Source: Ignavibacteria bacterium RIFOXYB12_FULL_35_14 (GTDB lineage Bacteria; Bacteroidota; Ignavibacteria; Ignavibacteriales; Ignavibacteriaceae). Taken from it: a stretch of DNA of 64,000 bases. Shown in pieces: positions 25,774 to 33,770 of this stretch (position 1 is the stretch's first letter; each line of letters opens with the position of its first letter). The translations under genes were made by a program, and so were the position numbers. Location: the NCBI GenBank assembly GCA_001803045.1, contig MHAR01000091.1, positions 4,188 through 68,187 on the forward strand, read 5' to 3'. The notes below the pieces were generated by a model. That model saw only the letters and a program-made list of their open reading frames with translations. It had not been told where the DNA came from and did not search any database.

Positions 25774-26801
25774 ATAAAAAAATAATTTGGATCCTGAGGT
25801 TCATACTCGGTTCTCTTTTCATTCTTTCAGCAATATCAAAGCTGATTCCAATTGAAGCGTTTGACCTTACAATTGTAAATCAAGGAATTGCTGATTGGAA
25901 TGTGGCACCATATCTCTCGCGCTTCATAATAAGCATCGAGCTTTTTTTAGGAATAAGCTTTTTCATAAATCCATTTGTGAAGAAGATAGCTGTACCTTTT
26001 TCTTTTCTTCTGCTGGTAGTTTTTTGTGTCCATCTTATTTATCTGATTGCATCCGGAAGCGGAAATAAAAACTGCGGATGTTTTGGCGAGTTGATACCAA
26101 TGTCTTCTTTGGAAGCATTAATTAAAAATTTGGTTCTTATCTTTTTACTTTTCTTACTTAATAAATATTTTCTTTACGAAAAAAAACTTAACTACTCTTT
26201 TGCGTTTGCTGTGTTCTCAATTGTTTTTGCTGGGATGTTTTTAATCTTTCAGATAAAGCCGTACAATGTTCCACCGAAAGATGAATCTTTAATACAGATA
26301 ATTGATTCAGTACAATCCATTTCTCCTTCAACTTTAGAGAAAAACCTCTATACTGTTCGGGCAAAAGAGGAGACATCTGTAGTTAAAAAGAATGACGATT
26401 CAGAAAAGCCAAATCCTCCAAAAGCCGTTTCTGTATTTGCCACATTCAAAGAGTTCAGCAATAATCAAAATGTAAATCTTGATGATGGGATTAAGCTTGT
26501 CTGCCTTTTCAGCTTAGATTGTGAAGACTGCATGGAAACTGCCCACAAACTTGGTGAAGCAAAAAAGCAGTGGATGAATTTTCCTCCTCTCTATATTTTA
26601 TTTCTTGGAGAAGAAGAACAAGTTACCGGATTTTTTGAGCAAGCTGAAACAATTTTTCCTTATAAAATTATTTCACCTCAGACTTTCTTCCCGCTAATTA
26701 AAAATTACCCGCCGAGAATTGTTTTACTGAATAATGGGAATATCATCGGTGATTGGGGTTATGAGAGTTTTAGTGTGGATGAATTGAGAAAGAAGATTTA
26801 A
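25770..26801 (+). CDS. MauE/DoxX-type membrane protein with C-terminal thioredoxin-like domain
   Basis: A 343-residue fusion. Residues 1-150 hold four or five membrane helices of the DoxX/MauE type (LRFILGSLFILSAISKLIPI at the start) with NCGCFGE near residue 110, a conserved Cys pair of redox-linked members. After a proline-rich linker (about 200-215) comes a soluble domain with FSLDCEDCMETAHK, a CxxC at the place of a thioredoxin active site, and later YPPRIVLLNNGNIIG. Proteins of this design probably pass reducing or oxidising equivalents across the membrane to exported proteins. It is coupled to the MFS gene by a four-base overlap. The orientation of the soluble domain is not clear from sequence. 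Confidence 0.78.
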   Translation: MNKKIIWILRFILGSLFILSAISKLIPIEAFDLTIVNQGIADWNVAPYLSRFIISIELFLGISFFINPFVKKIAVPFSFLLLVVFCVHLIYLIASGSGNKNCGCFGELIPMSSLEALIKNLVLIFLLFLLNKYFLYEKKLNYSFAFAVFSIVFAGMFLIFQIKPYNVPPKDESLIQIIDSVQSISPSTLEKNLYTVRAKEETSVVKKNDDSEKPNPPKAVSVFATFKEFSNNQNVNLDDGIKLVCLFSLDCEDCMETAHKLGEAKKQWMNFPPLYILFLGEEEQVTGFFEQAETIFPYKIISPQTFFPLIKNYPPRIVLLNNGNIIGDWGYESFSVDELRKKI

Positions 26802-27035
26802 TTATTTGAACGGCTGATTAGACAATTGCTCTTCCATCTTCTTGCTGGCTTTTTGTTCGCTGATAACTTCGATTGCTTTCCGCTTATCTTTGTTGTAAAA
26901 ATCATATGTGGCTGCAAAAACAGTGGTGGTAATGCTGCCTCCATTTCTTCTTATCCTTAACGCAATTCGAATGAAAGTTACCATTACTGCGATAAGTACG
27001 AATAAAATAACGAGTAAGGTCGATAGATCTTGCAC
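26802..27035 (-). CDS. Small single-pass membrane protein
   Basis: A 77-residue protein with one N-terminal membrane segment (about residues 6-26, LLVILFVLIAVMVTFIRIA). Basic residues RIRRNGG follow directly, which sets the rest in the cytoplasm, and a charged helical tail ends the protein. No family recognised. Its stop codon lies immediately next to the stop of the convergent thioredoxin-fusion gene. The start ATG is the only one in frame. Confidence 0.55.
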   Translation of the reverse strand: MQDLSTLLVILFVLIAVMVTFIRIALRIRRNGGSITTTVFAATYDFYNKDKRKAIEVISEQKASKKMEEQLSNQPFK

Positions 27036-27179
27036 AGGCTTTCCGCTGATTGTTTAACCATCAATAGCATCACTCAAATATCACTTTAACATCGGTTTCA
27101 ATTTCACCGACACATAATTTTCTTATCTCGGATCTATTAAGTGAATTTCAAGTAAATCGAAATTTAAAAAGCAGGAAAA

Positions 27180-27428
27180 CTACCCTTTTAGTCTTTCGTA
27201 CTCTTCAAGAGCCATTTTTTCCAGTTTCTCTTTCAATTCTTTTGGAACAATAACTTTATCATAGAACTTTCCGTCTTTTCCTTTTTCATCGGGAGCAGAC
27301 ATAAACAACCCGTTTGCACCGTTTACTAATCTGAATCCTTTGATGATTATCTCTTCTTCCGTCTGGATATCGAAGAAAGCTGCGGTTTTTGATTCGCCTT
27401 TGAGAGGATTCATTCTGGAAATTTTCAT
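27180..27428 (-). CDS. spoVG: SpoVG family protein (septation/RNA-binding regulator)
   Basis: An 82-residue protein matching SpoVG: KISRMNPL at the start, AAFFDIQTEEEIIIKGFRLV for the central strands, the signature NGLFMSAPDEKGKDGKFYD, and a C-terminal helix ending ALEEYERLKG. SpoVG proteins bind nucleic acids and affect septation, sporulation or virulence genes in Firmicutes. In this non-sporulating lineage the role is probably RNA-level or transcriptional regulation. The gene stands alone, divergent from etfB, and an AAAGG precedes the ATG. The family call is good; the gene name is used by homology only. Confidence 0.78.
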   Translation of the reverse strand: MKISRMNPLKGESKTAAFFDIQTEEEIIIKGFRLVNGANGLFMSAPDEKGKDGKFYDKVIVPKELKEKLEKMALEEYERLKG

Positions 27429-27796
27429 TGTATACCTTTCATTAGTAAGTAAGAGAATTTTGTTGTAGTCTAATTTAATGTTTATAGGGAAATTATCAAT
27501 TAAAATTATAAAAAAATCTATTCGGGGCTAATAAATTAAGTTATTTTCAGCATCAATTGCTAAATAAACCATTTATAAATAGCAGCTAAGCTGGAACAAT
27601 TCTATAGTTGTCTGCCGAATGCGAATCAGTAATGTAACTCAATGGCAACACTTTATATTGCAACTAATCTGTTAACTAGCGGATACGAATTGAATTTTAT
27701 TAGTGATAATTCGTACAATTCGTTGCAAATCTTCAAAACCGTTTGCTAAACCTCAACTATTTTTTGTAATTTTCGCAATCTTTTAATAGGAAATCT
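27429..27796. other. Intergenic region between spoVG and etfB
   Basis: A gap of 368 bp between divergent genes. It must hold both promoters. It contains a weak inverted repeat built on CGAATT...AATTCG (27687-27721) and is otherwise AT-rich. No ORF, RNA or clear operator could be supported. Confidence 0.4.
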
Positions 27797-28687
27797 ATGA
27801 TAAAAAATAGCATTGTAATGGTTAAGCAAGTTCCCGACACAGCAAACATATCCGGACAGGTGATGAAGGAAGACGGCACTGTAAACCGTGCAAAGCTTCC
27901 CGCAATTTTTAATTACGAAGACAGAGTTGCGCTTGAGTTTGCCCTTCAAGTAAAAGATAAATTTGGCGGAAAGGTAACTGCAATTACTATGGGCCCTCCG
28001 CGTGCATCGGATGTTCTTAGAGAATGCTTGTACATGGGTGCAGATGAAGCGATTCTAATTAGTGATAGAAAATTTGCCGGTGCAGATACTCTTGCAACCT
28101 CTTACGTTTTGGCTGAAACTATAAAGCATATTGGAAACTATGATTTTATTTTTGCAGGCAGACAAGCTATTGACGGCGATACTGCTCAAGTTGGTCCTCA
28201 AACTGCTGAAAAGCTTCACATCCCCCAAATTACCTATGCCGATGAAATTCTTGCGGTTGGAGAATCTTCAGTAAAAATAAAAAAGAAGATTGAAGGAGGA
28301 TACGAAATTCTTGAATCATCTCTTCCGGTTTTAGTTACTGTAATTAAAGATGCTGCTTTCCCGCGACCATTCCAGGCAAAGCGAATCATGGCTTATAAAA
28401 ATGCTAAGACTCTTTCCGAGCTTGAAAAACTTACTGAAGGAAATTCACTCCTTTATGTTGATCAACTTCAAGATGAATATGAAACTCGTGGTTTGTACAT
28501 TAAAACCTTAACTATGGACGATCTTAAGCTCGATGAAAGCAGATGCGGAATTCATGGTTCTCCAACAAAAGTTTATAAAGTTGAATCTGTTGTGTTAGCA
28601 GGCAGCCATCATCAGATAGTACCTCCCACGAAAGAAGGAATTGGAGACTTAATTGACAACTTACTTGCAGATCATATACTAGGTTAA
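27797..28687 (+). CDS. etfB: Electron transfer flavoprotein subunit beta
   Basis: A 296-residue FixA/EtfB protein. It starts IVMVKQVPDT and has the adenine-nucleotide-binding fold with IFAGRQAIDGDTAQVGPQTA near residues 118-137. The latter is the typical pattern of EtfB binding AMP or a second FAD. With EtfA it carries electrons from acyl-CoA dehydrogenases to the quinone pool. It heads a tight operon etfB-etfA-acyl-CoA dehydrogenase-small ORF (gaps of 3, 3 and 13 bp). AGGAAAT precedes the ATG. Confidence 0.95.
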   Translation: MIKNSIVMVKQVPDTANISGQVMKEDGTVNRAKLPAIFNYEDRVALEFALQVKDKFGGKVTAITMGPPRASDVLRECLYMGADEAILISDRKFAGADTLATSYVLAETIKHIGNYDFIFAGRQAIDGDTAQVGPQTAEKLHIPQITYADEILAVGESSVKIKKKIEGGYEILESSLPVLVTVIKDAAFPRPFQAKRIMAYKNAKTLSELEKLTEGNSLLYVDQLQDEYETRGLYIKTLTMDDLKLDESRCGIHGSPTKVYKVESVVLAGSHHQIVPPTKEGIGDLIDNLLADHILG

Positions 28688-28690
28688 ATT

Positions 28691-29710
28691 ATGGAAATAC
28701 AAAACAAAGATGTATGGGTCTTTATCGAGCAGCGAAATGGTAAGCCGGCAGATGTAAGTTTTGAACTTCTTTCTAAAGGAAGAAAATTAGCTGACAGCTT
28801 AAAGAGTTCGCTAAAAGCAATTTTGCTTGGGCATAATATCAAACCGATTGCAGAAGAAACATTTAAATACGGTGCTGAGGAAGCAATTATCGTAGATAAC
28901 CAACAGCTTGCATATTACCGCACAATGCCTTACAGCAGAATCTTAAATGATTTGGTTGAAAAATATAAACCACGAGTAATGCTTTATGGTGCTACGGTTA
29001 TTGGAAGAGATTTAGCTCCGCGAGTTGCTTCACACACTAAAAGCGGGCTCACTGCTGATTGTACCGATCTTCAAATCTCCAATGTAAAATATATTAAGAA
29101 AGAATTTAAGGATCTGCTTTTGCAAATTCGTCCTGCATTCGGAGGAAATATAATTGCAACAATTATTTCTCCCGATGTTCATACTCAAATGGCAACTGTC
29201 CGTGAGGGTGTGATGAGAATAGAAACTGTGGGCAAACCTGCCAAAGGAAAAATAACCGAAGTTCCCTATGTTCATGAAAAGTTTGATGACGTAGTGAAAA
29301 TAATTGAGCAGCATCGAAAAGAGAACAAAGTGAACCTAAAAGCTGCACCAATTATAGTTTCCGGCGGTTATGGACTAGGTTCAAAGGAAAATTTTGAGCT
29401 TGTAAAAGAATTGGCTCACACTATCGGCGGTGAAGTTGCAGGAACTCGCGCTGCTGTTGATGCCGGATTTATTTCTTCTGATCGTCAAGTTGGACAAACT
29501 GGAGTTACGGTTCGACCTAAATTGTACATTGCATGCGGAATATCGGGCGCTATTCAGCATCGTGCAGGCATGCAGGAGTCGAACAAGATAATCGCAATTA
29601 ATTCCGATCCCGATGCACCAATTTTTGGAGTTGCTCACTATGGAATAGTTGGTGATGCAATGCAAATTATTCCAATGTTCATTAACGTTTTCAAACAAAA
29701 GTTGAGATAA
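28691..29710 (+). CDS. etfA: Electron transfer flavoprotein subunit alpha
   Basis: A 339-residue EtfA/FixB protein. The C-terminal FAD-binding part carries VSGGYGLGSKENFELVKELA, then SDRQVGQTGVTVRPKLYIAC and GISGAIQHRAGM, the PROSITE-like EtfA signature. The N-terminal half is the Rossmann-like domain that packs on EtfB. It lies 3 bp after etfB and 3 bp before the dehydrogenase, so the complex and its electron donor are made together. No iron-sulfur or extra domain is present. Confidence 0.95.
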   Translation: MEIQNKDVWVFIEQRNGKPADVSFELLSKGRKLADSLKSSLKAILLGHNIKPIAEETFKYGAEEAIIVDNQQLAYYRTMPYSRILNDLVEKYKPRVMLYGATVIGRDLAPRVASHTKSGLTADCTDLQISNVKYIKKEFKDLLLQIRPAFGGNIIATIISPDVHTQMATVREGVMRIETVGKPAKGKITEVPYVHEKFDDVVKIIEQHRKENKVNLKAAPIIVSGGYGLGSKENFELVKELAHTIGGEVAGTRAAVDAGFISSDRQVGQTGVTVRPKLYIACGISGAIQHRAGMQESNKIIAINSDPDAPIFGVAHYGIVGDAMQIIPMFINVFKQKLR

Positions 29711-29713
29711 CTA

Positions 29714-31435
29714 ATGCCAAACTTTTTCACCGATAATAAAGATCTTCTTTTCCACTTTGATAATTTAGACTTAAAAGAAGTAGTAGATTTTTATGAAGAT
29801 AATTATAAGCAGGCAGATAAATTTAATTTTGCACCCGTTAATTATGATGATGCAAAAGAAAATTTTAGACGCATATTAGAAATTACAGGTGACATTGCAG
29901 CTAATTATATTGCACCAAGATCTTCAGGAATTGATGAGGAAGGTGCAACTTTTAAAGATGGAAAAGTTCACTACGCAAAAGGAACGAGAGAGTCTCTTGA
30001 TCTTTTATCCAAAGCAGAATTAATGGGAATGATTCTGCCGCGAGAATACGGCGGACTTAATTTTCCTACAACCATATACATGTTTGCTGTTGAAATGATT
30101 TCCCGTGCCGATGCTTCTCTAATGAACATATTTGGATTGCAAGATATTGGACGAACAATTGTTGAGTTCGGAAGCATCGAACAAAAACAAGAATTCCTTC
30201 CACATTTTTCATCGGGTAAATATACTGCAGCAATGGCACTTACAGAACCCGATGCCGGTTCAGATCTTCAGGCGGTTAAGCTTACTGCTTATCAAGATGA
30301 AAAAGGAAATTGGTTTTTGCGTGGAGTAAAAAGATTCATTACCAACGGAAATGGTGAGGTGCTGCTTGTGCTTGCAAGAACTGAGGCAGGAACAAAAGAT
30401 GCACGCGGTTTAAGTATGCTCGTTTGTTACGGCGATGAAACTGTTAAGGTAAGAAGAATTGAACACAAGCTTGGCATTCATGGTTCTCCAACCTGCGAGC
30501 TTCAGTTCAACGATACTCCGGCTCAACTGGTTGGAGCAAGAAGATTTGGACTGCTAAAGTATGTTTTGTACTTGATGAACAGAGCGCGTGTTGGAATTGG
30601 TGCTCAATCACTTGGTATTTCTCAAGAAGCTTATGAGCAGGCATTAAAGTATGCAAAAGCACGTGAACAATTTGGTAAACCGATTTACAATTTGCCTGTG
30701 GTTTCTAATATGCTTATAGATATGCGTGTGTCGCTTGAAGCAAACAGATCGTTGTTTTATAACACATGCGTTTGGCTTGATAAAAAAGAAATGCTTGAAA
30801 CTCTTGTTGAAAGACTGAAAGCAGATAAAAAACCGGTAACTGAAGTAAATGAAAGATTAAAAGAAGCAACGAAGGTTCTGAATCTTTTAACTCCGCTCAC
30901 AAAATATTTATTGTCTGAATCTTCCAATAAAATTTGTTTTGACTCATTGCAGATTCACGGAGGAACGGGTTATATGCATGAGTTTGGAATTGAACGCCTA
31001 AGCAGAGATGCCAGAATTACAAACATCTATGAGGGAACTTCTCAATTGCAGATTGTAGCCGCTTCTGGCGGAGTTATAAATGATATTTTGGTAGAGTACT
31101 TTAACGAGTGGGAAAAGAAAGAATACAAAGGCAGTTTAATAAATCTTCTTGGAATTCTAAAAGAAATCCGGGTAATTTTTAATGAGTGCCTCAAATACAT
31201 CAAAGATAAAAAAGACCCTAACATTCAAGATGTGGCTGCTAAAGATTTGGTAGAACTTTATGGTTACATCTACATCGGATTTCTGGTTCTTAATGAAGCA
31301 AACGAAGATCAGCGGAAAGTATTTACAGCCCGAAGATACATTCTTGATGCACTAACCAAAGCGAGAAAAAATGCCGAGGCAATTAAGAATGAACTATATT
31401 CGGACATACTTCACGCTGATACAATTTTAATTTAA
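29714..31435 (+). CDS. Acyl-CoA dehydrogenase family protein
   Basis: A 573-residue flavoenzyme, longer than the usual ~380 residues because of a C-terminal helical extension (about 445-573), as in VLCAD-like members. Signatures include MALTEPDAGSDLQAVKLTA for FAD/substrate binding, then ARVGIGAQSLGISQEAYE. The end of the core is IHGGTGYMHEFGIERLSRDA and NIYEGTSQLQ with Glu440 at the place of the catalytic base. It oxidises an acyl-CoA to the enoyl-CoA and passes electrons to the EtfAB encoded just upstream. Chain-length preference is not readable. Confidence 0.93.
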   Translation: MPNFFTDNKDLLFHFDNLDLKEVVDFYEDNYKQADKFNFAPVNYDDAKENFRRILEITGDIAANYIAPRSSGIDEEGATFKDGKVHYAKGTRESLDLLSKAELMGMILPREYGGLNFPTTIYMFAVEMISRADASLMNIFGLQDIGRTIVEFGSIEQKQEFLPHFSSGKYTAAMALTEPDAGSDLQAVKLTAYQDEKGNWFLRGVKRFITNGNGEVLLVLARTEAGTKDARGLSMLVCYGDETVKVRRIEHKLGIHGSPTCELQFNDTPAQLVGARRFGLLKYVLYLMNRARVGIGAQSLGISQEAYEQALKYAKAREQFGKPIYNLPVVSNMLIDMRVSLEANRSLFYNTCVWLDKKEMLETLVERLKADKKPVTEVNERLKEATKVLNLLTPLTKYLLSESSNKICFDSLQIHGGTGYMHEFGIERLSRDARITNIYEGTSQLQIVAASGGVINDILVEYFNEWEKKEYKGSLINLLGILKEIRVIFNECLKYIKDKKDPNIQDVAAKDLVELYGYIYIGFLVLNEANEDQRKVFTARRYILDALTKARKNAEAIKNELYSDILHADTILI

Positions 31436-31448
31436 ACAGGAGAGATAA

Positions 31449-31661
31449 ATGAAAAAAACAATCAGAATAGTATACCGAATATTCGACGACCACGAAGAAA
31501 AACATTATGTGATGAGTTCGCTTACTCACAAGCGGTTAGAAAATCTTTTTGAGAAATATAAAGGCAAAAAGGAAAAAGTTTATGCTAAAGAATTCATTGC
31601 ATTTCTTCACAAGCACGATCCCAAAACCGAAGAAGTTGAGGTAAAGGATTTTTATTTTTAG
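31449..31661 (+). CDS. Small conserved-looking protein after the acyl-CoA dehydrogenase
   Basis: A 70-residue soluble basic protein: a first strand TIRIVYRIFDD, a helix (LTHKRLENLFEKYKG) and an acidic C-terminus VEVKDFYF. It starts 13 bp after the dehydrogenase with a good AGGAGAG site, so it belongs to the etf operon. I recognise no family. It could be a small accessory of the dehydrogenase. After it, up to 31875, I see no gene; a 24-codon minus-strand frame near 31720-31791 (MLRANYTAPEF) looks like a gene fragment. Confidence 0.55.
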   Translation: MKKTIRIVYRIFDDHEEKHYVMSSLTHKRLENLFEKYKGKKEKVYAKEFIAFLHKHDPKTEEVEVKDFYF

Positions 31662-31875
31662 CTCTTATTAACCTTAAAGCTTAAACACACCACATATGAT
31701 GCGTTAACCATTAAGATTGTCCCGCACTTTGTAAAAAGGGGTCTAAGACAGCTTTAAATTCTGGTGCCGTGTAATTTGCTCTCAGCATAATGTTCTCCCA
31801 AATGGCTAAGGAATTTTTATTTTTTACACGTAAGTAATTTGGTTAAAATTACAAAGTGGCTGATTGGGTAGGAAT

Positions 31876-32436
31876 TTATATGATTAGTTTAGGGCGATTC
31901 ACCTCATTAACAAAAAGAAAAAATATTCCAATCATAATTTGAAATGAAGTGGTTACATAATAATAAGCCGGTCCGACTCCTACTTCATGATAATAAACGA
32001 AGAACTTTAACAATAGTGAAAACTCATACACAACCAACATTAAGTGAAATAACAAAATCCTGCGATTCTCACTAAAAAAAACAACTAAGATTCTAAGAAA
32101 AGAGATAAAAATTATAAAGTGGATTACAATTTGGATAATAGTAGAAACATTGATGGGATATAACACAACAAACAAACCTATGGTTAAGCAGGCAAAAACA
32201 AGCCAAAGCTTAATTTTTCTTTTAATTTCAAATAGGGTCGGATATAGAAGTACTATTGTTCCGAAAAGATAAGAAACAGTATAATTTAAATTAAGTATAT
32301 GACCCAAACTGTAAGCTATTGGATCAAGTAAACCGAGTATCAGGAAGAAAAGAAAGAATCTTGTTTTAAATTGCCTGATTGGGATAATCAGCCAGACAAT
32401 TATAGTTATATACGCAATCGATTTAAGTATCAACAT
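31876..32436 (-). CDS. Hypothetical polytopic membrane protein
   Basis: A 186-residue very hydrophobic protein with about six membrane segments, short loops and basic residues after the second and third helices (KTRFF, EIKRKIKLW). No transporter or enzyme motif is visible. It overlaps by one base the stop of the upstream secreted-protein gene (TAATG), so the two form an operon. A TACGTA-N4-TACGTA box lies upstream of that operon. It may be the membrane partner of the exported protein. Function unknown. Confidence 0.6.
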   Translation of the reverse strand: MLILKSIAYITIIVWLIIPIRQFKTRFFLFFLILGLLDPIAYSLGHILNLNYTVSYLFGTIVLLYPTLFEIKRKIKLWLVFACLTIGLFVVLYPINVSTIIQIVIHFIIFISFLRILVVFFSENRRILLFHLMLVVYEFSLLLKFFVYYHEVGVGPAYYYVTTSFQIMIGIFFLFVNEVNRPKLII

Positions 32437-32858
32437 TAATTACAAAATGGAGGACAAATTAGTGCATACTCCAAAGTAAAATTGCCATTAGTGATTGTTA
32501 AAACTTCCTTGCGTTGTTCTATGTAAGTCACCGGAGTATTCCCATTGTCTAATAATTCCTGAACGATCGAAGTAGAATATACATGAAATACTTCCGAACT
32601 ACTTACTGAAAACCCTGACGGTAATAAAACTTTTCTACTATCATCCAAAATATAAACATCATTATTGATAATATTAAACATAATTACTTTTGAACTTTGG
32701 CCTACAAAAGCCTTCAGACTTGAAGCAGGCATTTCTTTTGAAACTAATACTGTTCCGAAAAGTTCATTAGCTTCTTCCTTACTGAGAATCTTACCCTGTG
32801 AATATACATTTATGCTCATCAAGGTAACAACGGAAAGTGCAAATAATAACTTTTTCAT
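32436..32858 (-). CDS. Small exported protein with C-terminal Cys pair
   Basis: 140 residues when started at the ATG at 32858, chosen because AAAGGAGAAAAAA lies just upstream and the product then begins with a normal signal peptide (KKLLFALSVVTLMSINVYSQ). The mature part is 119 residues with alternating hydrophobic stretches and ends with ICPPFCN, a Cys-x3-Cys pair at the extreme C-terminus that could form a small loop. I recognise no family. It is first in an operon with the six-helix membrane protein and faces the response regulator gene across a region with two regulatory-looking boxes, so it is a candidate target of that system. Confidence 0.6.
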   Translation of the reverse strand: MKKLLFALSVVTLMSINVYSQGKILSKEEANELFGTVLVSKEMPASSLKAFVGQSSKVIMFNIINNDVYILDDSRKVLLPSGFSVSSSEVFHVYSTSIVQELLDNGNTPVTYIEQRKEVLTITNGNFTLEYALICPPFCN

Positions 32859-32913
32859 TTTTTTCTCCTTTTTTTTGTTGTCCCAAGATATTACTACAGC
32901 ATAACATAGTAAA

Positions 32914-32929
32914 TACGTACTTATACGTA
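32914..32929. promoter_or_regulatory. TACGTA-N4-TACGTA box 1
   Basis: TACGTACTTATACGTA: two TACGTA half-sites separated by four bases. It lies 55 bp upstream of the exported-protein start codon (32858). The same 16-bp layout occurs at 33018 and 35206, near the two-component genes. Probably an operator for a dimeric regulator, possibly the NarL-type protein encoded at 33087. Confidence 0.6.
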
Positions 32930-33017
32930 TTTTTACTTGAGGGTTTCTATGGGTAGGGTTCGAAAAATCAACAAATTCGCAAGTTTTATTAAGAATTTTT
33001 CTTGAGGGTAAAAACAA

Positions 33018-33033
33018 TACGTACTTATACGTA
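33018..33033. promoter_or_regulatory. TACGTA-N4-TACGTA box 2
   Basis: TACGTACTTATACGTA, identical to box 1. It sits in a second copy of a ~90-105 bp segment: 32909-33003 and 33015-33103 align with indels and both end near TTAAGAATTTTTCT. It lies between the response regulator stop and the exported-protein promoter. Confidence 0.6.
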
Positions 33034-33086
33034 TATGCACTTAGAGGATTTCTGGGAAAGTAAAATTCAAAAATTCTTAAGTTTCG

Positions 33087-33764
33087 TTAAGAATTTTTCT
33101 TTTTAAACGCAGCATATGATATTGCATACTTGATTAATTCAGGAAAGGAATTGAGTTTTAATTTCTGCATAATGCGTCCTCTATGGGTATCTACTGTTCT
33201 TTTGGCACTGTATAATTTATCTGCTATTTCATTGCTCGTCAATCCATCAGCGATCAATAAAAGGATTTCTTCTTCTTTGCTTGATAGCTGAGCAATCTCT
33301 TCAAAACCCGTAGAATACATATGACTTTCATAATCAGCGATGAGCTTTTCGATTTGCTCGTCAGAAAACCCCTGACCAAAATACTTTTTACCCTCTGATA
33401 TAATCTTGATAGCGTGGAGCAATTCTTTTTTCGTTACATTCTTATGTATTAATCCTGATCCGCCTGATTTTATGCAATGATATATATAATCCTCACCGCC
33501 ATACATCGATAAATATATAACTTTAATGTTGGGATCTCTTTCTGAGAGAATACTTACAGCCTCCATGCCTGATAACTCGGGCATGGAGATATCTGTTATT
33601 ACAAGATCTGGTTTTAGCTTAAAATATTTATAAATCAGATCTTTGCCGTCATTTGCCTCACCAACTATTCTAATCTTTTCTTCCGATAAGAGAAGACTAA
33701 TAATCCCTTTGCGGAACAGTTCGTGATCATCTGCAATTAGTATTTTGATTATATGATTTAACAT
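33087..33764 (-). CDS. NarL/FixJ-family response regulator
   Basis: A 225-residue two-domain regulator. The receiver domain (1-120) has the acidic pair in IADDHELFR, the phospho-acceptor Asp58 in VITDISMP and Lys108-like residues in IHKNVTKKE. The LuxR-type helix-turn-helix (about 155-215) reads LSSKEEEILLLIADGLTSNE followed by TVDTHRGRIMQKLKL. It is 6 bp downstream of its sensor kinase, the usual pair layout. The phosphorylated dimer would bind DNA; the nearby TACGTA boxes are the obvious candidates. Confidence 0.93.
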   Translation of the reverse strand: MLNHIIKILIADDHELFRKGIISLLLSEEKIRIVGEANDGKDLIYKYFKLKPDLVITDISMPELSGMEAVSILSERDPNIKVIYLSMYGGEDYIYHCIKSGGSGLIHKNVTKKELLHAIKIISEGKKYFGQGFSDEQIEKLIADYESHMYSTGFEEIAQLSSKEEEILLLIADGLTSNEIADKLYSAKRTVDTHRGRIMQKLKLNSFPELIKYAISYAAFKKKNS

Positions 33765-33770
33765 AACATG

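Noticed and set aside
31690-31860. Short minus-strand coding patch (MLRANYTAPEF...)
   Set aside because: Only about 24 codons, no recognisable family and no neighbours; probably a remnant but not supportable as a feature.
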